Positions 32,321 through 43,641 of a stretch of 64,000 nucleotides of DNA are shown piece after piece (the first letter of the stretch is position 1; every line of letters starts with the position of its first letter). This DNA is from Xylophilus sp. Leaf220 (GTDB lineage: Bacteria; Pseudomonadota; Gammaproteobacteria; Burkholderiales; Burkholderiaceae_C): the NCBI RefSeq assembly GCF_001421705.1, contig NZ_LMKO01000028.1, positions 1 through 64,000 of the forward strand, read 5' to 3'. The translations under genes were made by a program, and so were the position numbers. Below the pieces are notes generated by a model. The model did no database searches. It saw only the letters and a list, made by a program, of their open reading frames with translations, and was not told the origin of the DNA.

Positions 32321-32363
32321 AAGCGCTAGAGAGAACCCGTTTTTCAAAGAAATAATAGCCACG

Positions 32364-32404
32364 GCCGGCGAACGGCGCCGGCCAGCAGCTATCAAAAAGT
32401 GAGC
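32364..32404 (-). repeat. 41-bp dyad-hairpin element, copy d
   Basis: Read on the minus strand: GCTCA...ATAGC (17 bp), 5 nt, GCCGGC, 7 nt, GCCGGC. It fills the leuD-leuB gap inside the leu operon and ends 8 bp before the leuB start. Confidence 0.8.
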
Positions 32405-32412
32405 ATAGAAGC

Positions 32413-33519
<1,107 letters not shown>

Positions 33520-33597
33520 CACAGCCCGGTTCGTCGCGCCCACCCCCGGCCGAGACGAGCCGGGGAACCAGATTCATTTTCTGAAAGGGCAAAAGCG

Positions 33598-34716
33598 ATG
33601 AGCAAGGTAGGCAATCTCGTAGGACTCGTGGGCTGGCGCGGCATGGTCGGCTCGGTCCTCATCGACCGCATGCAGGCCGAGGGCGATTTCGACGTCATCG
33701 ACGCGGTCTTCTTCTCGACCTCAAACGCCGGCGGCAAGGCGCCCGCCCAGGCCAGGAACAACACCACGCTGCAGGACGCGTTCGACATCGAGGCGCTCAA
33801 GCGCTGCGACATCGTCATCACCGCCCAGGGCGGCGACTACACCAGCGAAGTCTTCCCCAAGCTGCGCGCCGCCGGCTGGACCGGCTACTGGATCGACGCC
33901 GCCTCCACCTTGCGGATGAAGGACGACGCGGTCATCGTGCTCGACCCGGTCAACGACGACGTGATCCAGCGCGCGCTCGACAAGGGCGTGAAGAACTACA
34001 TCGGCGGCAACTGCACCAACTCCATCCTGCTGATGGGCGTGGGCGGCCTGTTTAAGCAGGGGCTGGTCGAATGGGTCAGCTCGATGACCTACCAGGCGGC
34101 TTCGGGCGGCGGCGCCAACCACATGCGCGAGCTGTTGAAGGGCATGGGCGTGGTGCACGACGCGGTGGCCGAAGAGCTGCGCACGCCTTCCTCGGCCATC
34201 CTCGACATCGACCGCAAGGTGGCCGCCACCATCCGCGACGACGTGCCGACCGAATTCTTCGGCGCACCGCTGGCCGGCGGCCTGATTCCCTGGATCGACG
34301 CGCAACTGGACAACGGCCAGTCCAAGGAAGAGTGGAAGGGCCAGGCCGAGGTCAACAAGATCCTCGACACGCCGGCCCTGATCCCGGTCGACGGCCTGTG
34401 CGTGCGCATCGGGGCGATGCGCTGCCACAGCCTGGCGCTGACGCTCAAGCTCAAGAAGGACCTGCCGCTCGACGAGATCGAATCCATCGTCAAGTCCGGC
34501 AACCCGTGGGTGAAGTGGGTGCCGAACGACCGCGCGATCACCGTCAAGGAACTGACACCCGCCGCGATCACCGGCGGCCTGGAGGTCGGCGTGGGCCGGG
34601 TCCGCAAGCTGAACATGGGGCCGGAGTACGTCTCGGCTTTCGTGATCGGCGACCAACTGTTGTGGGGCGCGGCCGAGCCGCTGCGCCGCATGCTGCGCAT
34701 CCTGCTGGCACGTTGA
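33598..34716 (+). CDS. asd: Aspartate-semialdehyde dehydrogenase
   Basis: The 372-residue enzyme reduces aspartyl phosphate to aspartate semialdehyde, the branch point to lysine, threonine and methionine. Motifs are the N-terminal [18 protein letters not shown] loop, the catalytic Cys in [17 protein letters not shown] and the active His in [17 protein letters not shown]. It is the E. coli/proteobacterial type. It lies 78 bp after leuB and is followed by a perfect hairpin. Confidence 0.98.
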   Translation: MSKVGNLVGLVGWRGMVGSVLIDRMQAEGDFDVIDAVFFSTSNAGGKAPAQARNNTTLQDAFDIEALKRCDIVITAQGGDYTSEVFPKLRAAGWTGYWIDAASTLRMKDDAVIVLDPVNDDVIQRALDKGVKNYIGGNCTNSILLMGVGGLFKQGLVEWVSSMTYQAASGGGANHMRELLKGMGVVHDAVAEELRTPSSAILDIDRKVAATIRDDVPTEFFGAPLAGGLIPWIDAQLDNGQSKEEWKGQAEVNKILDTPALIPVDGLCVRIGAMRCHSLALTLKLKKDLPLDEIESIVKSGNPWVKWVPNDRAITVKELTPAAITGGLEVGVGRVRKLNMGPEYVSAFVIGDQLLWGAAEPLRRMLRILLAR

Positions 34717-34720
34717 CCCC

Positions 34721-34744
34721 GGCCCGGATAATTAAATCCGGGCC
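34721..34744 (+). terminator. Hairpin after asd, terminator without clear U tract
   Basis: A perfect 9-bp stem GGCCCGGAT / ATCCGGGCC with a 6-nt AATTAA loop starts 4 bp after the asd stop. The following sequence is AATAACA, so termination strength is uncertain. Confidence 0.6.
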
Positions 34745-34811
34745 AATAACATCGCCACGTTGTCGCCGGGCCACACCGGTCGCGGCACGCCTTAGCCTAC
34801 CCGCTGTTACC

Positions 34812-34840
34812 TTGTCACACAAAATCATTGATGCTATGGT
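34812..34840 (+). promoter_or_regulatory. Sigma-70-type promoter of the fimV-like gene
   Basis: TTGTCA (34812-34817) and TATGGT (34835-34840) are separated by exactly 17 bp. They lie 36 bp upstream of the ATG in an AT-richer patch. Confidence 0.6.
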
Positions 34841-34875
34841 CGTCCGCTGATTTTCAGCGCGAAGGTTTGCCAGTA

Positions 34876-37485
34876 ATGACGAAAAAACATCGGACGGCTG
34901 CGCAGGCCGGAGGGGCCGCATCAACCGCTGCTTTCGGAGCTTCGCGGCACCGGTTGGCAGCTGCCGCCATGCTCGCCGTCGGCGGCCTGGTCCTCGCCGG
35001 GAACGCCTCCGCGCTGGCCCTGGGCCGGATGACGGTGCAGTCGGCGCTCGGCGAGCCGCTCCGCGCGGAAATCGAAGTTCCCGAGATCACCGATCTCGAA
35101 GCCGACACGCTGGTCCTGCAGCCTGCCTCGGCCGCCGCCTTCCGTGCCGCGGGCGTGGAGTACAGCCCGGTGATGGCCGGCCTGCAACTGAGCCTGGCGC
35201 GCCGCGCTGACGGCCGCTCGGTGGTCCGCGTGACCGGCAGCCGACCGGTCAACGACCCCTTCCTCGAGATGCTGCTGGAGGCCAACTGGAACGGCGGCCG
35301 CATCTCCCGCAACTACACCGTGCTGCTCGATCCGCCGAGCAACCGCGCGACCGCCGCCGCGCCGCAGATCGCACCCCAGATCGCCGCTGCACCGCCAGCG
35401 CCCGTAGCCCCGCCGGTTCCGGCGCGTGCCGTACCCGCCCCGCTGCCGGCCGCCGTACCCGCCCCTGCCCCTGCCCCTGCACCCGCGCCGGTCGCCGAGC
35501 GGCCGCCCGCAGCGCCCCGTGCGCCTGCCGTGGCAGCGGAGCCCCGTCAGTCGACCGGTGCGTCGCAGGTCACCGTGCGGCCGGGCGATACCGCCGGCCG
35601 GATCGCCGCGGCCAACAAGCCCGCCAGCGTGTCGCTCGACCAGATGCTGGTCGCGCTGCTGCAGGCCAATCCGGACGCCTTCGTCGGCAACAACGTCAAC
35701 CGCATGCGGGCCGGCGTCGTGCTGGACGTGCCGGATGCGGCGCAGATCGCCGCCACGCCCGCACCGCAGGCACGCCAGATTGTGGTGGCCCAGAGCCGCG
35801 ACTTCAACGAATTCCGCCGCCGCCTGGCCGGCCGCGCGCCGGCCGCCGATGTCGGAACGCCGCAGCGCTCGGTCACCGGCAGCGTCCAGACCCAGGTCGA
35901 GGACCGCCGCGCCGCCGCCGCCACGCCCGACCGGCTGACGCTCTCCAAGGGCGCCACCGGTACCGAGGCCGACCGCGTCGCCCAGGCCGGCAACAGCCGC
36001 GACGCGGCCAACCGCTCGGCCGAGTTGTCGAAGAACCTCAACGACCTGAACCGACTGGGCGCCGCCACCACACCGGGCGCGGCACCCGCAGCGCCGGCCA
36101 TCGCAGCGCCCGCGGTGCCCGCCGCCCCTGCCCCGGCGGTGACCACACCACCCACCCCACCGGCTCCGGCTGGGGACACCGCAGCGCCGGTCCCGGCAAC
36201 CGCCGCGCCGGCCGTCGACACCCCCGTGGCTGCGGCGCCGACACCGGCAGACGCTTCGGCAGCAGCACCCGCCGCCGCCCCGGCCACCCCGGCGCCTGCC
36301 CCTGCACCGGCAGCCGCCCCGGTCGCGGACGACGAGGACGGCCTCGGCAGCCTGCTGCAGGACTCCCGCGTGCTCGCCGTCGTCGGCCTGCTGGTCGCGC
36401 TGATTGTCGCCTTGGCCTCGTACCGCACGATCCGTCGTCGCCGTGCGGTGCAGGACAGCAGTTTCCTCGAAAGCCGCATGCACGCCGATTCGTTCTTCGG
36501 CAACAGCGGCGGCCAGCATGTCGACACCAGCAGCACCCAGTCGGTGATCGCCACCAGCTATTCGCCGAGCCAGCTCGATGCGGGCGGCGATGTCGACCCG
36601 GTGGCCGAGGCCGATGTGTACCTGGCCTACGGCCGCGACCTCCAGGCTGAGGAAATTCTGAAGGAAGCCCTGCGCATCCACCCCGAGCGCACCGCGCTGC
36701 ACGCGAAGCTGGCCGAAATCTACGCCCGCCGTCCCGACGCACCGGCCTTCCACAACATCGCGGCCGAGGCCTACCGCATGACCGACGGCCACGGCGACGA
36801 CTGGCAGCGCATCCGCACGCTCGGCCAGGAACTGGACCCGGCCAACTCGCTGTACCAGGCACAGCCGACCCTGTCGGGTGCCGCGCCCACGGTCGTCGCG
36901 TCCGCAGCAGGCCTGGGCGCCGCCGCGGCAGTGGCGGCCTTCTCCGACAACCCACGCGCCGACGCGCCCCCGCCCGCACCCGCGCCCGCACCGGTGGAGC
37001 CCGAGGAGCCCGTGTCCTTCGTCGAAGACGTTCCCGAGCCGGTCGCCGCGCCGGTCATGCCGTCGCTGGACCTGGACTTCTCCGAATTCCCGTCTTCGCC
37101 AAGAACGCCGGCAGCCCCTGCGGCGGCTGCGCCGGCGGCCGACGACGACTTCGGCCTCGATTTCACGCTCGACGACCCGGCGCCTGCCAGCCCGTCCGCC
37201 GCGCCGGTCGCCAGCCCAGCGCCATCGCCCTCGGCGGTCGATTTCGACCTCGACGCCCTGTCGCTCGACCTCGACACGCCGGCCGAGGCACCGCCGGTTC
37301 CCGCCGACATCACCGGCAGCGTGCCCTCGCCCGAGGACGCGCTGGCGACCAAGCTGGCGCTGGCCGAAGAGTTCGCGGCCATCGGCGACGCCGACGGTGC
37401 GCGCCACTTGGTCGAGGAAGTGATTGCCGAAGCCAAGGGCAGCCTGCGTACCCGCGCCGAGGGCATGCTCGCGGAACTCGATTGA
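34876..37485 (+). CDS. FimV/HubP-like polar peptidoglycan-binding protein
   Basis: The 869-residue protein matches FimV architecture. It has an N-terminal export signal ending near NASALALG and the FimV N-domain (RMTVQSALGEPLRAEIEVPEI). A LysM-like motif comes next (VTVRPGDTAGRIAAANKP at about 235), then Ala/Pro-rich linkers. One transmembrane helix follows (VLAVVGLLVALIVALAS at about 510). The cytoplasmic acidic region contains a TPR-like segment (LAYGRDLQAEEILKEALRIHPERTALHAKLAEIYARR), and the conserved C-terminal FimV domain ends the protein (ATKLALAEEFAAIGDADGARHLVEEVI). Family members organise the cell pole and type IV pilus or chemotaxis machinery. Position between asd and truA is typical of the order. 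Confidence 0.88.
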   Translation: MTKKHRTAAQAGGAASTAAFGASRHRLAAAAMLAVGGLVLAGNASALALGRMTVQSALGEPLRAEIEVPEITDLEADTLVLQPASAAAFRAAGVEYSPVMAGLQLSLARRADGRSVVRVTGSRPVNDPFLEMLLEANWNGGRISRNYTVLLDPPSNRATAAAPQIAPQIAAAPPAPVAPPVPARAVPAPLPAAVPAPAPAPAPAPVAERPPAAPRAPAVAAEPRQSTGASQVTVRPGDTAGRIAAANKPASVSLDQMLVALLQANPDAFVGNNVNRMRAGVVLDVPDAAQIAATPAPQARQIVVAQSRDFNEFRRRLAGRAPAADVGTPQRSVTGSVQTQVEDRRAAAATPDRLTLSKGATGTEADRVAQAGNSRDAANRSAELSKNLNDLNRLGAATTPGAAPAAPAIAAPAVPAAPAPAVTTPPTPPAPAGDTAAPVPATAAPAVDTPVAAAPTPADASAAAPAAAPATPAPAPAPAAAPVADDEDGLGSLLQDSRVLAVVGLLVALIVALASYRTIRRRRAVQDSSFLESRMHADSFFGNSGGQHVDTSSTQSVIATSYSPSQLDAGGDVDPVAEADVYLAYGRDLQAEEILKEALRIHPERTALHAKLAEIYARRPDAPAFHNIAAEAYRMTDGHGDDWQRIRTLGQELDPANSLYQAQPTLSGAAPTVVASAAGLGAAAAVAAFSDNPRADAPPPAPAPAPVEPEEPVSFVEDVPEPVAAPVMPSLDLDFSEFPSSPRTPAAPAAAAPAADDDFGLDFTLDDPAPASPSAAPVASPAPSPSAVDFDLDALSLDLDTPAEAPPVPADITGSVPSPEDALATKLALAEEFAAIGDADGARHLVEEVIAEAKGSLRTRAEGMLAELD

Positions 37486-37525
37486 TCGCCCGGATGCAGA
37501 GCCACGCCGTGGCGGCCCCGGCACC

Positions 37526-38335
37526 GTGAGGCTGGCACTCGGGGTCAGCTACAACGGCCAGGGCTACGAGGGTTGGCAGAGCCAGGCGTCGGGCAGGACG
37601 ATCCAGGACAAGCTCGAATCGGCGCTGGGCACATTCGCGGTGCAGCGGATATCGACCCTCTGCGCCGGCCGCACCGATGCCGGCGTGCACGGCCTGATGC
37701 AGGTGGTGCACTTCGACACCGACATCGACCGCTTGCCGATGTCGTGGGTGCGCGGCACCAACCGCTACCTGCCGCCGGACATCGCGGTCGAATGGGCGCA
37801 AGTGGTACCACCCGATTTTCATTGCCGCGCAAGTGCCATGGCGCGCCGCTATGCCTACGTGCTGCGACAGTCGGCGGTGCGGCCCAGCGTCGATGCGGGC
37901 CGCGTCGGCTGGTTCCACCGGCCGCTGGACCTGGACGCGATGCAGGCCGCAGCGCAGCATCTGCTCGGCACCCACGACTTCAGCTCCTTCCGCGCATCGA
38001 GCTGCCAGGCACTCTCGCCGGTCAAGACGCTGACCCGGGCCGACATCCGCCGCCGCGACACCGGGGGCGACACGCAGTGGCCGGGCGCCTACTGGCGCTT
38101 CGAATTCGAGGGCAACGCCTTCCTGCACCACATGATCCGCAACCTGATGGGATGCCTGCTGGTGGTGGGCCAGGGCCAGCAGCCGCCGTCGTGGATGCGC
38201 GAGGTGCTGGAGGCCCGCTCGCGCAAGGCCGCGGCGCCCACCTTCTCGCCCGACGGGCTGTATTTTCTGGGCCCGGTCTACGACGCGCGCTGGGGCCTGC
38301 CCCAGCGGACCGCTGCGTATGATGGGCTGCCATGA
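37526..38335 (+). CDS. truA: tRNA pseudouridine synthase A
   Basis: The 269-residue enzyme makes pseudouridine at positions 38-40 of tRNA anticodon stems. The catalytic Asp is in CAGRTDAGVHGLMQVVHF. RALSPVKTL-like SCQALSPVKTLTRADI and the NAFLHHMIRNLMGCLLVVG motif follow. The GTG at 37526 gives the family N-terminus VRLALGVSYNGQGYEGWQ and normal length. Its stop overlaps the trpF start (ATGA). Confidence 0.95.
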   Translation: MRLALGVSYNGQGYEGWQSQASGRTIQDKLESALGTFAVQRISTLCAGRTDAGVHGLMQVVHFDTDIDRLPMSWVRGTNRYLPPDIAVEWAQVVPPDFHCRASAMARRYAYVLRQSAVRPSVDAGRVGWFHRPLDLDAMQAAAQHLLGTHDFSSFRASSCQALSPVKTLTRADIRRRDTGGDTQWPGAYWRFEFEGNAFLHHMIRNLMGCLLVVGQGQQPPSWMREVLEARSRKAAAPTFSPDGLYFLGPVYDARWGLPQRTAAYDGLP

Positions 38336-39024
38336 ACGACTCCCCCCTGCCCCTGCGTACCCGGATCAAGATCTGCGGCCTGACCCGCGAGCAGGACGTC
38401 GATGCCGCGGTGGACGCCGGCGCCGATGCGGTGGGCTTCGTGCTCTACCCGGCCAGTGCCCGTTACGTCACCCCGCAGCGCGCGGCGGTGCTCGCCGCAC
38501 GTCTGCCCCCGTTCGTGACGCCGGTGCTGCTGTTCGTCAATGCGGCTGCTGGCGACGTGATCGCGGCGTCGTCGGCGGTGCCGGGCGCCTGCCTGCAGTT
38601 CCACGGCGACGAGACGCCCGAGGAGTGCCGCATGGCCGCGCAGAACGGCCTGCGTCCCTATCTGCGGGCGGCGCGCATTCCCCTCGGCGCGGACGCACCG
38701 GCGTTCGACCTCGTAAAATACGCGGCCAGCTATGCCGATGCCCGGGCCATCCTGCTCGACGCCCATGTCGAGGGCTACGGCGGCAGCGGAAAGACATTCG
38801 ATTGGTCACTTCTTCCTCCAAGCGTCGACGCTCACCTCGTCTTGAGTGGTGGACTCACGCCTGCAAACGTGGGCGAAGGCATCGCCGCCCTGCGGCCGCG
38901 CGGTAGGACGCTCGCGGTCGACGTGAGCTCCGCCGTCGAGCGCGAGGGCCACAAGGGCATCAAGGACGCCCAGAAGATCCAGCGCTTCGTCGCGGCCGTG
39001 CGCGCCGCCGACCAGGCGCTGTAA
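38332..39024 (+). CDS. trpF: Phosphoribosylanthranilate isomerase
   Basis: The 230-residue TIM barrel starts [36 protein letters not shown] with the catalytic Cys in KICGLT. It carries [20 protein letters not shown] and the phosphate-binding [14 protein letters not shown] and VDVSSAVE motifs. It catalyses the third step from anthranilate to tryptophan. Translation is likely coupled to truA by the 4-bp overlap; trpB follows after 57 bp. Confidence 0.98.
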   Translation: MNDSPLPLRTRIKICGLTREQDVDAAVDAGADAVGFVLYPASARYVTPQRAAVLAARLPPFVTPVLLFVNAAAGDVIAASSAVPGACLQFHGDETPEECRMAAQNGLRPYLRAARIPLGADAPAFDLVKYAASYADARAILLDAHVEGYGGSGKTFDWSLLPPSVDAHLVLSGGLTPANVGEGIAALRPRGRTLAVDVSSAVEREGHKGIKDAQKIQRFVAAVRAADQAL

Positions 39025-39081
39025 GCCAACCACCCCGCCCGCGCCGCCCCGGCGGCGCCGGCCTCCCTGATCGGTTCACAC

Positions 39082-40377
39082 ATGTATGCCTACCAGCAGC
39101 CGGACGCGTCCGGCCATTTCGGGCCCTATGGCGGCACCTTCGCCAGCGAGACCCTGACCCACGCGATCCAGGAACTGCGGGCCGCCTACGCCCGCTACCA
39201 GCACGACCCCGAATTCCTCGCCGAATTCCAGTACGAACTCGCGCACTTCGTCGGACGGCCGTCGCCGGTCTACCACGCGGCGCGCACCAGCAGCGACATC
39301 GGCGGCGCGCAGATCTACCTGAAGCGCGAGGACCTGAACCACACCGGCGCCCACAAGATCAACAACGTGATCGGCCAGGCGATGCTGGCCAAGCGCATGG
39401 GCAAGCCGCGGATCATCGCCGAGACCGGTGCCGGACAGCACGGCGTGGCGACCGCCACCATCTGCGCCCGCTACGGCCTGGAGTGCGTGGTCTACATGGG
39501 CAGCGAGGACGTCAAGCGCCAGAGCCCCAACGTCTACCGCATGAAGCTGCTCGGCGCCACCGTGGTGCCGGTCGATTCGGGCAGCAAGACCCTGAAGGAC
39601 GCGCTCAACGAGGCGATGCGCGACTGGGTCACCAACGTCGAGAACACCTTCTACATCATCGGCACCGTGGCCGGCCCGCACCCGTACCCGATGATGGTGC
39701 GCGACTTCCAGAGAGTCATCGGCACCGAGTGCATCGAGCAGATGCCGGCGTTCCTGAACGGCGGCCAGCCCGACGCGGTGGTGGCCTGCGTCGGCGGCGG
39801 CAGCAATGCGATGGGCATCTTCCACCCCTACATCCCGTTCGAGAACACCCGGCTGATCGGCGTCGAAGCCGCGGGCGAAGGCCTCGACAGCGGCCGGCAC
39901 TCGGCCTCGATCCTGCGCGGCAGCCCGGGCGTGCTGCACGGCAACCGCACCTACCTGCTGCAGAGCGACGACGGCCAGGTCACCGAGACGCACAGCATCA
40001 GCGCCGGCCTGGACTACCCCGGCGTCGGCCCCGAGCATGCGCACCTCTCCGACATCGGGCGGGCCGAATATGTCGGCATCACCGACAAGGAAGCGCTGGC
40101 CGCGTTCCACCACCTGTGCCGCACCGAGGGCATCATCCCCGCGCTGGAGTCGAGCCATGCGGTAGCCCATGCGATGAAGCTGGCCGCCACGATGCGGCCC
40201 GACCAGTCGATCCTGGTCAACCTCTCGGGCCGGGGCGACAAGGACATCGGCACCGTGGCCGACCTGTCGGGCGCCGATTTCTACGACCGGCCGTCGATGC
40301 GCGGCCATGTCGTCAAGGGCGCGATGGCGCCCGAGCACGACGCTTCGGGCGCCAAGGGCGTGGGGACGCAGTCATGA
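39082..40377 (+). CDS. trpB: Tryptophan synthase beta chain
   Basis: The 431-residue PLP subunit condenses indole with serine. Visible motifs are [13 protein letters not shown], the PLP-Lys in [15 protein letters not shown], the [12 protein letters not shown] indole-tunnel segment and the phosphate loop [13 protein letters not shown]-terminal extension of about 25 residues beyond [12 protein letters not shown] is present. Its stop overlaps trpA by 4 bp. Confidence 0.98.
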   Translation: MYAYQQPDASGHFGPYGGTFASETLTHAIQELRAAYARYQHDPEFLAEFQYELAHFVGRPSPVYHAARTSSDIGGAQIYLKREDLNHTGAHKINNVIGQAMLAKRMGKPRIIAETGAGQHGVATATICARYGLECVVYMGSEDVKRQSPNVYRMKLLGATVVPVDSGSKTLKDALNEAMRDWVTNVENTFYIIGTVAGPHPYPMMVRDFQRVIGTECIEQMPAFLNGGQPDAVVACVGGGSNAMGIFHPYIPFENTRLIGVEAAGEGLDSGRHSASILRGSPGVLHGNRTYLLQSDDGQVTETHSISAGLDYPGVGPEHAHLSDIGRAEYVGITDKEALAAFHHLCRTEGIIPALESSHAVAHAMKLAATMRPDQSILVNLSGRGDKDIGTVADLSGADFYDRPSMRGHVVKGAMAPEHDASGAKGVGTQS

Positions 40378-41183
40378 GCCGTATCGCCGCTACCTTCGCC
40401 CGGCTGCAGGCTGACGGCCGCAAGGCCCTGATCCCCTACGTCACCGCCGGCTTCCCCTATGCCGACATCACGCCCGAGCTGATGCACGGCATGGTGGCCG
40501 CGGGCGCCGACGTGATCGAGCTGGGCGTGCCGTTCTCCGACCCGATGGCCGACGGCCCGGTGATCCAGCAGGCCGGCGAGCGGGCGCTGGCGCTCGGTAT
40601 CGGCATGCGCCAGGTGCTGGAGATGGTGCGCATCTTCCGTACCCAGGACGCCGACACGCCGGTGGTGCTGATGGGCTACGCCAACCCGGTCGAGCGCTAC
40701 GACGGCAGGCACGGCGCCGGCGCGTTCGTCCGCGACGCGGCGGCGGCGGGCGTCGACGGCGTGCTGGTCGTCGACTACCCGCCCGAGGAATGCGCCGACT
40801 TCGCCGCGCAGCTCAAGGCCCACGGCATGGACCTGATCTTCCTGCTGGCCCCGACCAGCACCGACGAGCGCATGGCGCAGGTGGCGAAGATCGCGGGCGG
40901 CTACGTCTACTATGTCTCGCTCAAGGGCGTGACCGGCGCGGGCCACCTGGACACCGCGGCGGTCGAGGCGATGCTGCCCCGCATCCGGGCCCATGTGCAG
41001 ATCCCGGTGGGCGTGGGCTTCGGCATCCGCGACGCCGCCACCGCGCAGGCGGTGGGCCGGGTGGCCGACGCGGTGGTGATCGGCAGCCGCATCATCCAGC
41101 TGATCGAGCAACAACCGCGCGAAGGCGTGGTGCCGGCCGCGCGGGATTTCCTGGCCGGTATCCGACAGGCGCTCGACGCGTAA
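40374..41183 (+). CDS. trpA: Tryptophan synthase alpha chain
   Basis: The 269-residue TIM barrel cleaves indole-3-glycerol phosphate. Catalytic Glu is in [22 protein letters not shown] and Asp in [12 protein letters not shown]. The phosphate site GVGFGIRD and the [12 protein letters not shown] loop are present. The ATGA overlap with trpB indicates coupled synthesis of the complex partners. Confidence 0.98.
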   Translation: MSRIAATFARLQADGRKALIPYVTAGFPYADITPELMHGMVAAGADVIELGVPFSDPMADGPVIQQAGERALALGIGMRQVLEMVRIFRTQDADTPVVLMGYANPVERYDGRHGAGAFVRDAAAAGVDGVLVVDYPPEECADFAAQLKAHGMDLIFLLAPTSTDERMAQVAKIAGGYVYYVSLKGVTGAGHLDTAAVEAMLPRIRAHVQIPVGVGFGIRDAATAQAVGRVADAVVIGSRIIQLIEQQPREGVVPAARDFLAGIRQALDA

Positions 41184-41259
41184 AATCGACCGGTTCCGGG
41201 GCGCCGCAGGCGCCCCGTCTGCTCCCTGCCCCCTGAATGCCCGCCACCGGAGACCTTGC

Positions 41260-42135
41260 ATGAGCTGGCTCGAAAAGCTTCTTCCCCCCAAGATCGCCCA
41301 GACCGACCCGACCGAGCGCCGCCAGGTGCCCGAGGGCCTCTGGATCAAGTGCCCCAGCTGCGAGACGGTGCTCTACAAGAACGACCTGGAGCAGAACCAG
41401 AACGTCTGCCCCAGCTGCGGCCACCACCACCGCATCGGCGCCCGGGCGCGGCTCGACGCCTTCCTCGATGCCGAAGGCCGCTACGAGATCGGCCAGGAAG
41501 TCCTGCCGGTCGACGCGCTCAAGTTCAAGGACAGCCGCAAGTACCCCGAGCGGCTGAAGGAAGCGCTGGAGAACACCGGCGAGACCGATGCGCTGATCGT
41601 CATGGGCGGCGCGGTGCAGAACGTCAACCTGGTCGCCGCCTGCTTCGAGTTCGACTTCATGGGCGGCAGCATGGGCAGCGTCGTCGGCGAGCGCTTCGTG
41701 CGCGGCGTCGAGACCGCGGTCGAGCAGAAGGTGCCCTTCCTGTGCTTCACCGCCACCGGCGGCGCCCGGATGCAGGAGGGCCTGCTCTCCCTGATGCAGA
41801 TGGCCAAGACCAATGCGGCGCTGACCCGGCTCGCCAAGAAGGGACTGCCCTACATCAGCGTGCTGACCGACCCGACGATGGGCGGCGTCTCGGCCGGCTT
41901 CGCCTTCGTGGGCGACATCGTGATCGCCGAGCCCAAGGCGCTGATCGGCTTCGCCGGCCCGCGGGTGATCGAATCGACCGTGCGGGTCACCTTGCCCGAA
42001 GGCTTCCAGCGCGCGGAGTTCCTGCAGACCAAGGGCGCGGTCGACTTCATCTGCGACCGCCGCCAGCTGCGCAAGACCGTCGCCAGCGCGCTGGCCATGC
42101 TGCAGCGCCTGCCGGCCGACGCCGCCGTCGAATAA
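41260..42135 (+). CDS. accD: Acetyl-CoA carboxylase carboxyltransferase subunit beta
   Basis: The 291-residue subunit starts [12 protein letters not shown] with a four-Cys zinc ribbon ([15 protein letters not shown] ... [10 protein letters not shown]). The crotonase-type core has [34 protein letters not shown] and [12 protein letters not shown]. With AccA it transfers carboxyl from biotin to acetyl-CoA, feeding fatty-acid synthesis encoded further along. folC, often next in other Proteobacteria, is absent here; a convergent yggT gene follows instead. Confidence 0.98.
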   Translation: MSWLEKLLPPKIAQTDPTERRQVPEGLWIKCPSCETVLYKNDLEQNQNVCPSCGHHHRIGARARLDAFLDAEGRYEIGQEVLPVDALKFKDSRKYPERLKEALENTGETDALIVMGGAVQNVNLVAACFEFDFMGGSMGSVVGERFVRGVETAVEQKVPFLCFTATGGARMQEGLLSLMQMAKTNAALTRLAKKGLPYISVLTDPTMGGVSAGFAFVGDIVIAEPKALIGFAGPRVIESTVRVTLPEGFQRAEFLQTKGAVDFICDRRQLRKTVASALAMLQRLPADAAVE

Positions 42136-42180
42136 GGGCGGTCGCACCGCCCCGGGCGGCTGCGGCTAGATCAGCCGCAG
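42136..42180. terminator. Two hairpins between convergent accD and the yggT-family gene
   Basis: GGGCGGT, 3 nt, ACCGCCC (42136-42152) and CTGCGGC, 7 nt, GCCGCAG (42160-42180) are perfect stems just after both stops. Neither has a T run, so they are only candidate bidirectional terminators. Confidence 0.45.
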
Positions 42181-42720
42181 CACCTCGCCCTGCAGTCCGC
42201 CCAGCACCATGCCGGCCACCTGCAGCAGGATCAGCGCCACCAGCGGCGAGAAATCGAAGCCGCCCACCGACGGCAGGTGGCGGCGCAGCGGCGCGACGAT
42301 CGGCGCGCACAGCCGCTCGGCGATCGGCATCAGCGGCGAATGGGGCTGCACCCAGGACATCACCGCGTACACGATCAGCAGCGCGGTGAACATCGAGATC
42401 GCCAGCTGCGCCAGCGCGAAGAGCGCGATCACCGGCAGGTAGCCGGCCGGCGTCACCGCACCCAGCACGCCCCACAGGATCAGCAGCTTAGCCAGCACCA
42501 GCAGGTACGCTGCCAGGAGGCTCGCCATGTCCCAGCGTCCCCAGGCCGGCACCACGCGCCGCAGCGGCATCACGATCCAGTCGGTGATCGCGAACACCAG
42601 ACGGCCCACCGGATTGCCGAAGGGCACCCGCTGCGCCTGCATGTAGAGCCGCAGCAGACAGGCCCCGCCGACGAAGGCGACCGCGATGTCCAGGAGGAAC
42701 GACAGGATTTGGTAGAGCAT
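42166..42720 (-). CDS. YggT family membrane protein
   Basis: The 184-residue integral membrane protein has two YGGT repeats. The first has the motif PFGNPVGRLVFAITDWIVMPLRRVVP and the second QPHSPLMPIAERLCAPIVAPLRRHLPSVGGFDFSPLVALILLQVAGMVL. Four to five transmembrane helices are likely. The family is linked to osmotic or K+ tolerance and, in cyanobacteria and chloroplasts, to membrane protein placement; the exact role is unknown. It is divergent from the LON-domain gene, sharing a 50-bp promoter gap. Confidence 0.9.
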   Translation of the reverse strand: MLYQILSFLLDIAVAFVGGACLLRLYMQAQRVPFGNPVGRLVFAITDWIVMPLRRVVPAWGRWDMASLLAAYLLVLAKLLILWGVLGAVTPAGYLPVIALFALAQLAISMFTALLIVYAVMSWVQPHSPLMPIAERLCAPIVAPLRRHLPSVGGFDFSPLVALILLQVAGMVLGGLQGEVLRLI

Positions 42721-42770
42721 GGAGGCGCCGGTGAGCAGGGAGGTCGGGAGCCGTGGGATGATAGCCGCCG

Positions 42771-43412
42771 ATGTCCCAAGACCTGAGCCTGACCTCGCTG
42801 CCCTTGTTCCCTTTGGGCTCGGTGCTGTTTCCCGGCGGCGTGCTGTCGCTGCGCATCTTCGAGGTGCGCTACCTCGACATGGTCCGCCGCTGCCATGCGG
42901 CCGGCGCGCCCTTCGGTGTGGTGGCGCTGACGGCCGGCTCGGAGGTGCGGGTGGCCGGCGGCGCCACCGAGTCCTTCAACACCGTCGGCACCCTGGCCAC
43001 GATCGAGACGCTCGACGCGCCGCAGCCCGGCCTGCTGGTGCTGCGCTGCACCGGCACCCAGCGCTTCCGGATCGAGCGCCAGGAGCAGCTCCGCCACGGC
43101 CTCTGGATCGCCGACGTGAAGCAGATCGACGACGACCTCGCGGTGCAGGTGCCCGAGGACCTGCAGCCGACCGCCGATGCGCTGCAGCAGCTGATCGACA
43201 CGCTGGAGCAGCGCCCGGCCCCGCCCGAGGCGCCGCCGCTGCCGCTGGCGCCGCCCTGGCGGCTCGACGACTGCGGCTGGGTGTCCAACCGCTGGTGCGA
43301 GCTGCTGCCGATGCCGCTGGAGCTGCGCCAGCGGCTGATGGCGCTGGAGAACCCGGTGGTACGGCTCGAACTCGTCGGCGATATCCTCACCCGCAACGGC
43401 CTTACTCCCTAG
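42771..43412 (+). CDS. LON protease substrate-binding domain protein
   Basis: The 213-residue protein consists of the Lon N-terminal PUA-like domain only. The hallmark is LPLFPLGSVLFPGGVLSLRIFEVRYLDMVRRC, with TIETLDAPQPGLLVLRCTGTQRFRI later. No AAA or peptidase domain is present. Stand-alone proteins of this kind are common but poorly characterised. Its stop codon lies inside the left end of a 124-bp palindrome. Confidence 0.88.
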   Translation: MSQDLSLTSLPLFPLGSVLFPGGVLSLRIFEVRYLDMVRRCHAAGAPFGVVALTAGSEVRVAGGATESFNTVGTLATIETLDAPQPGLLVLRCTGTQRFRIERQEQLRHGLWIADVKQIDDDLAVQVPEDLQPTADALQQLIDTLEQRPAPPEAPPLPLAPPWRLDDCGWVSNRWCELLPMPLELRQRLMALENPVVRLELVGDILTRNGLTP

Positions 43413-43532
43413 AAGGGGCATCAAGCTACTGCGCGGGCCGATCTCGCGTTTGCGGTCCTCGATGTACGGGAGTACATCTCCGGTCCTCTACGCGAGCTAG
43501 GCCCGCTCGCTACGCTTGCTGCTCCCTTCTAG
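43409..43532. repeat. 124-bp imperfect palindrome, MITE-like
   Basis: The left arm from CTAGAAGGG and the right arm ending CCCTTCTAG are complementary with about two indels. Matching blocks include CAAGC/GCTTG, GCGGGCC/GGCCCGC, CTCGCG/CGCGAG and the central GATGTAC, GGGA, GTACATC (43461-43478). Both ends are CTAG. The element begins at the stop codon of the preceding gene and lies upstream of lysS. Confidence 0.8.
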
Positions 43533-43641
43533 CGGTGCGCCAGAGGGCGGGTGCATGACATACCGGGATACCGCCTCGGCAAAACTTAGAATCGCGGGTT
43601 TCGCCTGCCGAATGCGGCCTTGCCGCCGCCACTGCTCCACC

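Noticed and set aside
39082-40377. Long minus-strand frames opposite trpB, dnaK, lepA, hom and other genes
   Set aside because: Antisense frames stay open because of high third-position GC; all are Val/Gly/His/Arg-rich without domains.
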